A stretch of DNA of 64,000 bases. Source: Bacillus sp. ISL-37. GTDB lineage: Bacteria > Bacillota > Bacilli > Bacillales > Cytobacillaceae. Shown here piece by piece: positions 49,190-58,842 of this stretch (the stretch's first letter is position 1; each line of letters opens with the position of its first letter). The notes beneath the pieces are model-generated. The model was not told where the DNA came from, did no database searches, and saw only the letters and a program-made list of their open reading frames with translations. Where the stretch lies: NCBI RefSeq assembly GCF_018613315.1, contig NZ_JAGGQL010000005.1, positions 270,245 to 334,244 on the forward strand. Direction: 5' to 3'. The position numbers were made by a program, and so were the translations under genes.

Positions 49190-50416
49190 CTATACTTCAG
49201 TATTTAGCAGTGCTTCTTCGAAGGAAAGGTTAAAATCTCCTTTTTCTTCTTTCTTTTCCTGCTTCCCTCTGTCAGGCTGCCTCTCCTGTTGCTGAGAATC
49301 TCTATTCATGAATCGTTCTTGCTGGGCCTGCTGCTGAGTCACTTCAATTCTTTCTACCGAAAGGTTTTGTGCCGCAAAGGCCTGCTTGAGACCATTAATC
49401 TGGGATTCCAGCGTTTCTTTTGCCGTGCCAGATGTAGTTATGATTCTGGCCATCATCGTTTGATCCTTTTGGAAGAGCTCTATACGGATGCTGCCCAGGT
49501 GCTCAGGGAATAATTTAATGAATAGTTTTTGTGTTCCCCCACTGTTCATGAAATGCGATTTTGAAAGAATCGATTCAAATTGCTTCATTAATTGTTCAGA
49601 TGAAACCGGTCTTTCAGGGCTATTCATCGTTAACATCAATTGCTCAGCCTTTGTCATCTGTGGGAGATAAGCAACTGTTCCAGCTGGACCGTCCGTCTTT
49701 AATCCTGAGCTACTCTCTGTAAAAGTTATTTTTTTTGAGTTTGCAAGGTTTAGATCACTCGCTAACTGGGTAAATCTTTTTTGTAAATAATCTGTATGAG
49801 AATTTGGTTTACCGGTATCTAAGAGGTTCTTTAATTCTTCACCAAGGTTTTTCAGTGATTCTTTAACAGAATCAGAGCCTTTAGATTCGTTCCCATCAGC
49901 ATATCTAGTCATTAACTCCAAAAGCTTTAATGCCTTTAATGTCTGCAAATCATTTTGTTCTAACTTCACCAGTAATTGATTTCCATTTTGATTGGCGATT
50001 CCCGTTATTATTGCCGCTAAGGATGACAATAGCTCATCTTCAGAGGCACTCTCGATATCATTTTCACTGTTACCGGTCCATTTTTGGATAAAAAGCTTCA
50101 AATCTTCTTTATTGATCCCAAAATGTGCCAGCGCCTTAGTTAATAGATTTTCAGAGTCTGAATTCAATACATCCAGCAACTTCAGTCCATCTTCCAAGTC
50201 TAAAAGGTCTTTTATGTTGATCATATCCGTCAGGGCACCCAGACTTTCAAGTTTTTTTTCACAATGCGCAGATTCAGTTGATGGTATTGACTCTGTTTTT
50301 CCTGATAAGACTGTTGACATTAACCCGGCAAAGCTTCCCCCATTCCCTGCCTTATCGGACAGTTTCTGATTCCCCGTGTCAATGGTATTAAAAAATCCAA
50401 GACCTCCTATTTCCAT
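49190..50416 (-). CDS. fliK: Flagellar hook-length control protein FliK
   Basis: Secreted molecular ruler that makes FlhB switch export specificity. 408 residues, poorly conserved and Asn/Ser/Gln-rich through the first 270, with the conserved FliK C-terminal domain at about 285-375 (LFIKLFPEHLGSIRIELF) and a Gln/Arg/Lys-rich tail. The ATG at 50416 has GAGGAGGTG 5 bases before it. The gene order ylxF-fliK-flgD supports the call. Confidence 0.9.
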   Translation of the reverse strand: MEIGGLGFFNTIDTGNQKLSDKAGNGGSFAGLMSTVLSGKTESIPSTESAHCEKKLESLGALTDMINIKDLLDLEDGLKLLDVLNSDSENLLTKALAHFGINKEDLKLFIQKWTGNSENDIESASEDELLSSLAAIITGIANQNGNQLLVKLEQNDLQTLKALKLLELMTRYADGNESKGSDSVKESLKNLGEELKNLLDTGKPNSHTDYLQKRFTQLASDLNLANSKKITFTESSSGLKTDGPAGTVAYLPQMTKAEQLMLTMNSPERPVSSEQLMKQFESILSKSHFMNSGGTQKLFIKLFPEHLGSIRIELFQKDQTMMARIITTSGTAKETLESQINGLKQAFAAQNLSVERIEVTQQQAQQERFMNRDSQQQERQPDRGKQEKKEEKGDFNLSFEEALLNTEV

Positions 50417-50445
50417 TTTTTCACCTCCTCTCAAATTCTCGTCAA

Positions 50446-51033
50446 CTAATTACCGTTAGCTTCGTTCGTCAATATCTCTGTATACTTTGCTGCTTCTTCG
50501 GCAGGAAGTTTTTCCATTATGGCTGCAAGTGATTCTGGCTTAATGTTTGTCAGAATCTTCACTGCTTCCTCTGTATCCATTTTAGTAATAATTGGAGCGG
50601 CACTCTTTGCTGACATCGTTTCATAGGTTTTGACGATTTCCCGGAAGGCCCGCTTGTTTTCCTCCTGGATTGCGGTCAGTTCCTCTATTTGTGCTTGGAG
50701 CTGTGCTTTTTCCAGTTCCATTCGTTTTAGCTGAGTATCTTTGCTTTCGACTTTAGACTGCAGTTGTTCCATTTTTGCTTCGCGGTCTTTAATTTCTGCT
50801 TCAAGGCTGATGATATCTTTTTCAAATTCTTCAATGGATAGCGGCTTTTCTTCCTTTACAAACTGAGATATAAAGGGTACTTTACCACCGATGTCCTTCG
50901 CCGTGTCAAAAATATTGACACCTAGAATCGAAAGCGCAACCAAAGCTATAACAATTGCAAACAAGGTTGGAATTGCTATCACATATAAAAACCATTGAAA
51001 CTTGTTTCCATCCTGATTTTCTTTTTCCTCCAC
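50446..51033 (-). CDS. ylxF: MotE-like protein YlxF
   Basis: About 195 residues: one N-terminal membrane segment (about 14-36), a long coiled coil (70-130), and a C-terminal MgtE_N-like helical domain with EEAVKILTNIKPESLAAIME. YlxF/MotE-type proteins occur next to fliJ and are thought to support the motor or basal body. The GTG at 51033 has AGGTG 6 bases upstream; a GTG at 51042 overlaps the fliJ stop and is the alternative. Confidence 0.85.
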   Translation of the reverse strand: MEEKENQDGNKFQWFLYVIAIPTLFAIVIALVALSILGVNIFDTAKDIGGKVPFISQFVKEEKPLSIEEFEKDIISLEAEIKDREAKMEQLQSKVESKDTQLKRMELEKAQLQAQIEELTAIQEENKRAFREIVKTYETMSAKSAAPIITKMDTEEAVKILTNIKPESLAAIMEKLPAEEAAKYTEILTNEANGN

Positions 51034-51038
51034 GCTGA

Positions 51039-51485
51039 TCACCTAATTTCCCGGTTCATATATTGCTGAATCGAGACTTCGTCCATCATCCTGCTTTCTG
51101 CATACTTTTCATCTGCCAGAAATTGAAGATGGTCTTTCTCTTTGATTTTTTCATACTTTTTTACTTCCTGATTTTTTTCCATCAGCTGCACTTGTTGATA
51201 ATTCATGATGTTTCTCGCATTCATCACGACTTTCTGATAGTGGGTAATCGATTTTTCAAGATTGCCGATAAACTGTTGATGGTGTCGTATTTCCTGGACC
51301 GGCAAACCATCTAGCAGCCGGTCTGATTGAAAGCTCTCAAGATCTTCTTTTTTCTTCAGAAGATGGTAGAGTCTGTCAGCCGCCTCTTCGAACTTTTTTA
51401 CTGAATCCTGGTATACGACTTGTGCTTCGTCCACTTCTCTCGACTTGAGTGAAAGGATCTTATCAAACTTGAATTGATACCGCAT
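51039..51485 (-). CDS. fliJ: Flagellar export protein FliJ
   Basis: Export-apparatus stalk and chaperone escort, 148 residues, almost wholly a predicted antiparallel coiled coil. It begins MRYQFKFDKILSLKSREVDE, as is typical. It lies directly after fliI (7 bp) and before ylxF. Confidence 0.92.
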   Translation of the reverse strand: MRYQFKFDKILSLKSREVDEAQVVYQDSVKKFEEAADRLYHLLKKKEDLESFQSDRLLDGLPVQEIRHHQQFIGNLEKSITHYQKVVMNARNIMNYQQVQLMEKNQEVKKYEKIKEKDHLQFLADEKYAESRMMDEVSIQQYMNREIR

Positions 51486-51492
51486 TGATCTA

Positions 51493-52806
51493 TCAACCTT
51501 TCCTTACTAACTGCAATAAAGCCTGAACGCTCTCATTTATTGAGACTTTTTCATTGGTGCCTTGCTTTAAGAAATTAAGGATTTGAGGGTATCTCATAAT
51601 CGCTTCATCTATCTCCGCAGAAGTACCTTTTTTATATGCCCCGATATTAATCAAATCCTCAGCATTGATGTAGGTACTTAGTAATTCCCTCAATCTTTCA
51701 GCCGCTTTGACATGTTCATCTGCGACAATATTGTTCATGATTCGGCTTATGCTTTTTAACACGTTCACTGCAGGGTACTGGCCTTTATTGGCTAAGTCCC
51801 TGTCTAACACAAAGTGTCCATCCAGGATTCCCCTTACTGTATCAGCAATAGGTTCATTCATGTCGTCACCATCTACAAGGACGGTATAAAAGCCTGTTAT
51901 TGATCCAAATTCATTCGTCCCTGTCCTTTCTAGAAGCCTTGAAAGGATGGCGAACACTGAAGGAGTATAGCCTTTCGTGGTAGGAGGTTCTCCCACTGCG
52001 AGACCTACTTCACGCTGCGCCATAGCCACTCGTGTAACTGAATCCATCATCAGCATGACATTCAATCCTTTATCACGAAAATACTCTGCGATGGCTGTTG
52101 CTGTATAGGCTCCTTTGATCCGCATTAATGCAGGCTGGTCTGAAGTGGCAACAACTACTATCGAACGCTTTAGTCCTTCAGGCCCTAGATCACGTTCGAT
52201 GAACTCTCTGACTTCTCGACCCCGTTCTCCAATCAACCCAATAACATTCAGGTCTGCTGTAGTATTTCTCGCGATCATTCCCAGCAAAGTACTTTTCCCT
52301 ACACCACTACCGGCAAATATCCCAACACGCTGGCCGCTGCCAACTGTCAGCAGGCTGTCAATCATCCTGACTCCGACTTCTATCGGTTCCGAGATTGGCG
52401 GTCTGCTCAAAGGGTTGGGAGGGTCTTGTTCTGTAGGAACTGACGCCAATCCTTTTGGCAGGCTGGATTGATCCAATGGAACACCTAGCGAATCAACGAC
52501 TTTGCCAATCAATCCCGGGCCTGCTTTAATTTCAAGTGGTTTCATTGTCGTTTCAACGAGACTTCCTGGTGATATATCATGAAGAGATGTATACGGCATC
52601 AAAATGACGTTTTCATCTTTAAAACCGACAACCTCCGCCTGGATTTTCCGCTTTTTCTTTGTACCCACATGAATAAAGCAGACATCGCCTATTGAACTTT
52701 CAGGCCCTTGTGACTCAATCATCAAGCCAACAACTCTTTTTACACGTCCATACCGTTTAAAACTATCCAGAAAGTCGACATGTTCCAATAAATCTTTGGC
52801 CTTCAC
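51493..52806 (-). CDS. fliI: Flagellum-specific ATPase FliI
   Basis: F1-beta-like hexameric ATPase energising flagellar export. 437 residues. Walker A GIFAGSGVGKSTLLG is near residue 165, GLIGERGREVREF near 195 and Walker B NVMLMMDSVTRVA near 250. Its start overlaps the last base of fliH, which encodes its regulator. Confidence 0.97.
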   Translation of the reverse strand: MKAKDLLEHVDFLDSFKRYGRVKRVVGLMIESQGPESSIGDVCFIHVGTKKKRKIQAEVVGFKDENVILMPYTSLHDISPGSLVETTMKPLEIKAGPGLIGKVVDSLGVPLDQSSLPKGLASVPTEQDPPNPLSRPPISEPIEVGVRMIDSLLTVGSGQRVGIFAGSGVGKSTLLGMIARNTTADLNVIGLIGERGREVREFIERDLGPEGLKRSIVVVATSDQPALMRIKGAYTATAIAEYFRDKGLNVMLMMDSVTRVAMAQREVGLAVGEPPTTKGYTPSVFAILSRLLERTGTNEFGSITGFYTVLVDGDDMNEPIADTVRGILDGHFVLDRDLANKGQYPAVNVLKSISRIMNNIVADEHVKAAERLRELLSTYINAEDLINIGAYKKGTSAEIDEAIMRYPQILNFLKQGTNEKVSINESVQALLQLVRKG

Positions 52807-53567
52807 TATTGTTCACTCTCCAGCATTTCAAACAGCTTATTTTTGATTTCTTCCAATTGGCTGTCTACACTTGCGTCGACCCTGCCATTTTCAGATTCGA
52901 TGATGCACGATGTCTCCTCAAGGTCTTCATCCGGGTAAATATAGAAATCAATATCCTTTGGAAAGATGGCAATCAGTTCATCCTTTTGATTAAGCAGCTC
53001 TTGATAGTGTTTCGGATGTATATGAAGCTGAATATCCCTATAATCCCTGGAGTTTTTTAACGCCCTTTTTACCAGGGGAAGGAACGCTTCATCTGCAGCC
53101 AATTTTTCCCCGATGATCTTCCCAGCTATTTTCACCCCGAGATCAAGAATCACCTTTTCTGATGATTCAATATGATTCTCATAATCTCTTTTCGACGCAT
53201 CTACCGTTTCCTGGGCAAACATGATTGTTTGGCGGTACTCTTCATAGCCCTGGGTTCTACCCTCTTGATAGCCTTGTTCAAAGCCCAGCTGCCTGGATTC
53301 TTCAACCAATAAAGATTTTTGCTGATCCCATTCTTGCTGTTCCAGTTGGGCTTGCTGCCGAATCTGCTCTGCTTCCTCAATGGCCTTTGACACAATGTTA
53401 TCCGCCTCAGCTACAGCACCCTCGAGGATTCGCCTTCTTTCATCTTCAGTATGAGTGAAGACCTGTGGGACTTCTTGTTGTTCCGATGATTCTAACACCC
53501 GGATAGAGATGATCTTCTTTTCTGCAGGCATATTACTGGTGTAGTGGGATTTGATAAGCCTAGACAA
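52806..53567 (-). CDS. fliH: Flagellar assembly protein FliH
   Basis: Negative regulator and tether of FliI. About 253 residues: Glu/Gln-rich coiled coil (60-135) with QLGFEQGYQEGRTQGYEEY, and a C-terminal F1-delta-like domain. The TTG at 53567 is preferred because GGAGGAG stands 9 bases upstream; the ATG at 53576 directly abuts that sequence. It overlaps the fliG end by 8 bases. Confidence 0.88.
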   Translation of the reverse strand: MSRLIKSHYTSNMPAEKKIISIRVLESSEQQEVPQVFTHTEDERRRILEGAVAEADNIVSKAIEEAEQIRQQAQLEQQEWDQQKSLLVEESRQLGFEQGYQEGRTQGYEEYRQTIMFAQETVDASKRDYENHIESSEKVILDLGVKIAGKIIGEKLAADEAFLPLVKRALKNSRDYRDIQLHIHPKHYQELLNQKDELIAIFPKDIDFYIYPDEDLEETSCIIESENGRVDASVDSQLEEIKNKLFEMLESEQ

Positions 53568-54576
53568 TAATATCATCTCCTCCGCCACGGGCAATGACGA
53601 TTTCACCAGCTTCTTCCAGACGACGGATAATTGCTACAATCCTGGATTGTGCTTCTTCAACATCGCGAAGCCTTACAGGGCCCATGAATTCCATTTCATC
53701 CTGGAAGGTTTCGACCATACGCTTAGACATATTTTTAAAGACAATTTCTTTCACTTCATCACTTGAAACTTTAAGAGCAAGCATGAGATCTTCATTTTCA
53801 CAATCTCGGATAACACGCTGGATTGCACGGTTATCAAGTGTGACTATATCTTCAAACACGAACATCCGCTTTTTGATTTCCTCTGCAAGCTCAGGGTCCT
53901 GGATTTCTAGAGCATCAAGAATCGTGCGCTCGGTTGCACGGTCCACTCCGTTCAATACATCCACTACAGCCTCAATACCGCCAGTTTGCGTATAGTCTTG
54001 AGTAACAGTGGCTGAAAGCTTTCTTTCCAGGATTTGCTCGACCTCATTGATAATTTCTGGTGATGTGCTGTCCATCACTGCAATACGGCGTGCAATATCT
54101 GCCTGGACGTCTTGCGGCAGTTCAGATAAAATCTGGCCTGCTTGTGCCGAATCTAAATAAGAAAGTATAAGTGCAATTGTTTGTGGATGCTCGTTTTGAA
54201 TAAAATTGAGAATTTGCCCAGCATCCGCTTTTCGAGCGAAATCAAATGGCCTTACTTGCAGTGATGAAGTCAATCTATTGATGATCACAGCGGCCTGGTC
54301 GGTCCCTAATGCTTTTTCTAACACCGTCTTCGCATAACCGATTCCACCTTGGGTGATATAATCCTGCGCAAGCGCGATGCTGTGGAATTCTTCCAGAATT
54401 TCTTCCTTTGCCAGAGAGTCAACCTTCTTCACACCTGATATTTCAAGTGTAAGCTTCTCGATTTCTTCTTCACTTAAATGCTTATAAACAGAAGCAGAAA
54501 CATCTGGGCCAAGCGAGATCAGGAGGATTGCTGCCTTCTGTTTTCCTGTTAATTCCTTTTGGTCTTTCCTCACCAT
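53560..54576 (-). CDS. fliG: Flagellar motor switch protein FliG
   Basis: Rotor protein that meets the stators. 338 residues, the same as in B. subtilis. N-terminal FliF-binding domain, a middle domain with the EHPQTIALILSYL motif (about 125-137), and the C-terminal torque helix with charged residues (LDNRAIQRVIRDCENEDLM). RBS GGAGGAGG is 4 bases before the ATG. Confidence 0.97.
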   Translation of the reverse strand: MVRKDQKELTGKQKAAILLISLGPDVSASVYKHLSEEEIEKLTLEISGVKKVDSLAKEEILEEFHSIALAQDYITQGGIGYAKTVLEKALGTDQAAVIINRLTSSLQVRPFDFARKADAGQILNFIQNEHPQTIALILSYLDSAQAGQILSELPQDVQADIARRIAVMDSTSPEIINEVEQILERKLSATVTQDYTQTGGIEAVVDVLNGVDRATERTILDALEIQDPELAEEIKKRMFVFEDIVTLDNRAIQRVIRDCENEDLMLALKVSSDEVKEIVFKNMSKRMVETFQDEMEFMGPVRLRDVEEAQSRIVAIIRRLEEAGEIVIARGGGDDIIV

Positions 54577-54587
54577 TGTTCCTCCTC

Positions 54588-56183
54588 CTAATCCTCAGAA
54601 ATCCAAGTTCGCAATAGCTTTGCGAAATCCTCTGGCTTTTCTTTCGCCATTTTTTCCAGCTGCTTTTTCTTCATTGTGCCTTCTGTCTCAAATTCCTTGT
54701 TCACATCAGGAACACGAATTTGCTCATATTTTTCTTCCATTACATATTCTTCTTCTACTTCTTTCTTTCTCGATCTCATAAATAGAAGTAATAAGACTAC
54801 AATACCTGCTAGCAATAATCCGCCAACAAGGTATACCCACCAAGGCAGCTTCTCTACAGTATTATTATTATCGAAGGTGACTTTACCATTGAACGGCTGC
54901 ACGGATACAACGACCTTATCTTCGATGACTTCATCTGTCAGCTCTTCGCCTAACGAACCCTTATCAATGGTCGTCCTGACGATGGTACCAAGAATTTTTG
55001 TAATATCCTCTACACGTTCCTGCGGCAATGAATTACGGTCATCTGGAGTTGGCGGTTCGACCATCACCTGAATCCCAAGATCTCTCACCTTGTATGGACT
55101 CTCGGTGATTTCCTTGCGAATTCTGCTGACCTCATTATTTATTGTTTCTTCGACTCTCTCATAATCTCCGTTGCCGTTTGCGCCCTCAAGGTATTGAGCA
55201 CCAGTGGTTTCACCAGGGTTTCCTCCCTCGGGAATTCCTCCTGCCTGATCTGCATTCCCAGTGAAGGTTTCAGTAATTCGCTGGGCACTGATTGCGATTC
55301 CTTCCATATTTTCTTTATCAACAGGCTCAACGATGTTTTCTTCTCTGTTTTCCTGGGTAAAGTCTACATCGGCGGTAACGGAAACAACTACTTTATCATG
55401 CCCCATAAGAGTGCCTAGCAAATTTTGGACTTGCCTTTGCACATCTCTCTCAATTTGCTGTTTGATCTGATGCTGAGAAGCAAAGGAGGCTCCACTGGAA
55501 TTATTTTCATTTTTTAGATCAAAGTACTCAAAATATTGATTCATGATGACGATATTATCTGTAGGAAGGTTAGGAACACTTTTAGCTACTAAGTGATAGA
55601 GTGCATTTATTTGATCTTCCTTGAATTGATAACCTGGGCTTGTATTTAGCACGATGGATGCCGATGCAGGCTGCTCATTATCGCTAACAAAAATCCCTTT
55701 TTCAGGCAGGTTAATCATTACCTTCGCATCATTGACGCCATCGATTCCTTTCATCAAATCAGCAAGCTCTGTTTGCATAGCATCCAGTTTTAAAACAAAG
55801 AATTCATTATCTGTCATACCGAGGCCGGCATTCTGGCTGAAAAATGAATAATCGATACTTCCTGATTTAGGAATTCCTTCAGCTGCCAGCTCAACTTTTA
55901 AGCTATCAACCGATTCTTTCGGAACAAGGATGGTATTGCCCCCATCTGCAATTTCAGATTTTATGCCCCTTGCATCAAGGCTTTCTTTGATACTTCCAGT
56001 CTCGGCTGGAGAAAGATTGCTATAAAGCGGCTCAAGGGATGTCCTCGAGGTAAAAAAGGCTGTAAGGACGGCTACTGTCAAAACAAAGAAAATAGACGCA
56101 CCAAGACTGATTTTTTGCTTTCTGGTGCGCCCTTGCCAGAAATCCTTCATTGTATGTATATACTTTTGAACGGTTTCTTTCAT
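54588..56183 (-). CDS. fliF: Flagellar MS-ring protein FliF
   Basis: Forms the membrane ring on which the motor is built. 531 residues with two membrane segments (about 28-46 and 443-463), ring-building motifs between them (LDAMQTELADLMKGIDGV, AKVMINLPE) and a C-terminal cytoplasmic FliG-binding peptide ending FAKLLRTWISED. RBS GGGGGAT upstream. It follows fliE by 77 bp. Confidence 0.97.
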   Translation of the reverse strand: MKETVQKYIHTMKDFWQGRTRKQKISLGASIFFVLTVAVLTAFFTSRTSLEPLYSNLSPAETGSIKESLDARGIKSEIADGGNTILVPKESVDSLKVELAAEGIPKSGSIDYSFFSQNAGLGMTDNEFFVLKLDAMQTELADLMKGIDGVNDAKVMINLPEKGIFVSDNEQPASASIVLNTSPGYQFKEDQINALYHLVAKSVPNLPTDNIVIMNQYFEYFDLKNENNSSGASFASQHQIKQQIERDVQRQVQNLLGTLMGHDKVVVSVTADVDFTQENREENIVEPVDKENMEGIAISAQRITETFTGNADQAGGIPEGGNPGETTGAQYLEGANGNGDYERVEETINNEVSRIRKEITESPYKVRDLGIQVMVEPPTPDDRNSLPQERVEDITKILGTIVRTTIDKGSLGEELTDEVIEDKVVVSVQPFNGKVTFDNNNTVEKLPWWVYLVGGLLLAGIVVLLLLFMRSRKKEVEEEYVMEEKYEQIRVPDVNKEFETEGTMKKKQLEKMAKEKPEDFAKLLRTWISED

Positions 56184-56260
56184 TTCAATCCCCCGGTTAT
56201 TAAGTCTCTTCTTTTTATATAGCTAATAACCGATATAATCTTAGTTTTTAGCTCATATTA

Positions 56261-56572
56261 TTAAACTTGCATTCTCATCATTTCCTGATATGCTTCAACC
56301 ACTTTGTTTCTGACTTCCATTGTAGCCTGCAGTGTAATGCTCGCCTTTTGGCTCGCAATCATTACCTGATGGAGGTCAACGTTCTCCCCACGAGCTAGTT
56401 TTTCCGTCATTGCATCTGACTGAAGCTGTGTTTTATTTAAATTATCAATAGATTGCTTAAGTACGGACGAAAAACTCTTTTGCGCTTCGTATGGTGTAGG
56501 TGTGGGAGTAGACACTTTTGTATCAAATGGCCTGACCATTTGGCTAACAGAATTAATCCCAGCTGAGTTCAT
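56261..56572 (-). CDS. fliE: Flagellar hook-basal body protein FliE
   Basis: 103-residue adaptor between the MS ring and the rod. The C-terminal family signature HQVMIASQKASITLQATMEV followed by RNKVVEAYQEMMRMQV is complete. It lies 12 bp after flgC. Confidence 0.95.
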   Translation of the reverse strand: MNSAGINSVSQMVRPFDTKVSTPTPTPYEAQKSFSSVLKQSIDNLNKTQLQSDAMTEKLARGENVDLHQVMIASQKASITLQATMEVRNKVVEAYQEMMRMQV

Positions 56573-56584
56573 TTAGTTCTCTCC

Positions 56585-57034
56585 TTATTTTCCTATTTCG
56601 AGGGCTTTCATCATCATGCCTTTGGAAGCATTGAAAACTGTGACATTTGCTTCATAAGATCGTGTCGCGCTTATTAAATCCACCATTTCCCTTAATGGAT
56701 CGACATTGGGATACGCAACATACCCCTCTTGATTTGCATCCGGGTGTTCAGGATCATATACCATCTTAAGAGGATTTTCCCTGTCCTCTATTATTCTCGA
56801 TACTTTAACTCCATTTCCCGTCCCTGATCCGTCTGTTTTCCCCATTGCTTTATTTAGGAATGAAGAAAAATTTCCTTCCTTAGGTTGCAGGACGACCATT
56901 TTCCTGAGGTACGGCTCTCCATTTACGCCTCTTGTAGAATCTACATTCGCCATGTTGGAAGAAATGACATCCATTCTGAGGCGCTGGGCGGTTAAAGCAG
57001 ATGCTGTCGTGTTCATGCTATGAAACATGCTCAT
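56585..57034 (-). CDS. flgC: Flagellar rod protein FlgC
   Basis: 149-residue proximal rod subunit. N-terminal ASALTAQRLRMDVISSNMAN and C-terminal EMVDLISATRSYEANVTVFN are the paired rod helices. GGAGGT is 8 bases before the ATG at 57034. It is 2 bp after flgB. Confidence 0.96.
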   Translation of the reverse strand: MSMFHSMNTTASALTAQRLRMDVISSNMANVDSTRGVNGEPYLRKMVVLQPKEGNFSSFLNKAMGKTDGSGTGNGVKVSRIIEDRENPLKMVYDPEHPDANQEGYVAYPNVDPLREMVDLISATRSYEANVTVFNASKGMMMKALEIGK

Positions 57035-57036
57035 GC

Positions 57037-57432
57037 TTATTTACCTCCCCTAATGACTGTTTGGAGAGAGTTGAACTTTCCATTAATCCTCTCGGTCAGC
57101 GCATTATAGTAAATTTGGTTTGTAGCCAGATCGGCCATTTCTTTATCCAAATCAACACTATTCCCATTCTCGTTATAATTCACGTTCGGATTAGTAACGA
57201 CTCCAGGCAAACGACTCGCTTTGCTGCTGAAATCATAATGGCGGGCATCTGATCTATTCGCTTGAAAGGATTTGCCCATCACATCCTGAAATACAGCCTT
57301 GAAGGACACGTCCTTTGCTTTATAGTTCGGTGTATCAACATTCGCGATATTCTGCGAAATGACTTTTTGCTTCGCAGAAGAATAGTTCAACGCATGTTCT
57401 AGGGTTGATACAGTGTTTGAAAACAACTTCAT
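57037..57432 (-). CDS. flgB: Flagellar rod protein FlgB
   Basis: 131-residue proximal rod subunit, first gene of the fla/che operon. N-terminal HALNYSSAKQKVISQNIANV and C-terminal MADLATNQIYYNALTERING rod helices are clear. The ATG at 57432 has GAGGTG 5 bases upstream. Confidence 0.96.
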   Translation of the reverse strand: MKLFSNTVSTLEHALNYSSAKQKVISQNIANVDTPNYKAKDVSFKAVFQDVMGKSFQANRSDARHYDFSSKASRLPGVVTNPNVNYNENGNSVDLDKEMADLATNQIYYNALTERINGKFNSLQTVIRGGK

Positions 57433-57900
57433 TATAGCACCTCGCAATTGCCCTACTGGATTATTTTGGTGAATTTTGTAGTTCCTTGCTGAATTTCGTC
57501 ATTATATTCCTAATTGTAAAGAATCTGAAATAATCTGTCTATGTACTTTCAGTTAATTTTTATCATGCATTATGCTCATTTTTAAAAATGGTATAAAAGA
57601 CCTATAAGTTTGCTTTATTGATTTTTTTTACCAATTAACCTTATGTTTCTGTAAAGTTTTTTAAAAAATATAAGAAAAAAGAATCACAAAATGGTTTGTT
57701 TATTATTTTTTATTAGGTCAAAAAACCTATATAAAAAGTCATTTTTTCCATTTTTTTCTACCAAATAAGCATAACCTTTGACAGTAAAATTAGAAGCGTG
57801 TAAAAAACCCGAAACAAAATTGTAATATTTATCTGTTAAAAACCTTATTGTCCTGCCGCCACTATTTTACGGTCCTGTTAGACAAGATGTAAAAAAACAC
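57433..57900. promoter_or_regulatory. fla/che operon control region
   Basis: About 470 very AT-rich bases between the codY terminator and flgB, with no supported ORF. A TATAAT box on the minus strand (57506-57501) lies about 70 bases before the flgB start; the matching -35 (TTTCAG or TTCAGA at 17-18 bp) is weak, so an activator or upstream A-tracts may help. A CodY-box-like sequence (57544-57558, 11 of 15 matches) sits just upstream. No convincing SigD promoter was found. Confidence 0.45.
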
Positions 57901-57931
57901 AAAAAAATCCGCTGAAGATCAGCGGATTTTT
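57901..57931 (-). terminator. Intrinsic terminator of codY
   Basis: Minus strand AATCCGCTGA-T-CTTCAGCGGATT-like palindrome (57906-57928), followed by seven T; it begins 4 bases after the codY stop. Confidence 0.9.
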
Positions 57932-57934
57932 GCT

Positions 57935-58714
57935 TTAGTTACTTTTTAACTTTTCGAGTTCAAATAGGAACTTGTCATTTAATACCTTGATATAAGTTCC
58001 TTTCATTCCAAGGGAACGGGACTCGATAACACCTGCGCTTTCTAGCTTGCGTAGTGCGTTGACGATTACGGAACGTGTGATCCCTACTCTGTCAGCGATT
58101 TTGGAAGCAACTAGAAGACCTTCTTTTCCGTTAAGTTCTTCAAAGATGTGCTCGATCGCTTCAAGTTCACTGTAGGATAATGAACTGATTGCCATTTGGA
58201 CTACAGCCTTGCTTCTTGCTTCATCCTCAATCTCTTCTGCCTTTTCACGAAGGATTTCCATTCCTACAACGGTTGCGCCATATTCTCCAAGGATAAGGTC
58301 ATCGTCGTGGAATTGTTCTTCAAGACGGGCAAGGATCAATGTTCCCAGACGTTCACCACCGCCGATGATCGGCACGATTGTTGTTAAGCCGTTTTTGAAA
58401 AGTTCTTTGTTTTCAACAGGGAATGCTGTGTACTCACTCTCAACATCCAGGTTCGGTGATGTCTCCTGGATATTGAAAAGATTCTTCGTATACTCTTCAG
58501 GGAATTGGCGGTCTTCGAGCATTTTTACCATACGCTCGTTTTCAATTTGCTGATTGATTCCTAAGCCTAAAAGCTTTCCTCTGCGGCTTACCACAAAGAT
58601 GTTGGCCTCGATTACTTCACTTAGTGTTTCTGACATTTCTTTAAAGTTTACCGGTTTACCGGCAGCTTTTTGGAGCAGGGCATTAATTTTTCTAGTTTTT
58701 GATAGTAAGTCCAT
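57935..58714 (-). CDS. codY: GTP- and branched-chain-amino-acid-sensing regulator CodY
   Basis: Global repressor of nutrient-limitation genes, including motility genes in B. subtilis. 259 residues: an N-terminal GAF domain (about 1-155) binding Ile/Val/Leu, and a C-terminal winged helix with [20 protein letters not shown] followed by [16 protein letters not shown]. It is the last gene of the xerC-hslV-hslU-codY cluster, 128 bp after hslU, and lies directly upstream of the fla/che operon. Confidence 0.98.
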   Translation of the reverse strand: MDLLSKTRKINALLQKAAGKPVNFKEMSETLSEVIEANIFVVSRRGKLLGLGINQQIENERMVKMLEDRQFPEEYTKNLFNIQETSPNLDVESEYTAFPVENKELFKNGLTTIVPIIGGGERLGTLILARLEEQFHDDDLILGEYGATVVGMEILREKAEEIEDEARSKAVVQMAISSLSYSELEAIEHIFEELNGKEGLLVASKIADRVGITRSVIVNALRKLESAGVIESRSLGMKGTYIKVLNDKFLFELEKLKSN

Positions 58715-58842
58715 TGTTTCTTCCTCCTATTTGCTTCAACAAAAAATACATTTATTTTAATCCTGGCTAGTTTCAATACTTAAGCACAATAAGCAGTCTT
58801 TATTTGTCTACCCTATTGAGTATGCATTAAAACGAGTAACCA

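Noticed and set aside
57433-57900. SigD-type promoter (TAAA-N15-GCCGATAT) before flgB
   Set aside because: Several TAAA sequences occur in this AT-rich DNA but none has a matching -10 at the right distance.
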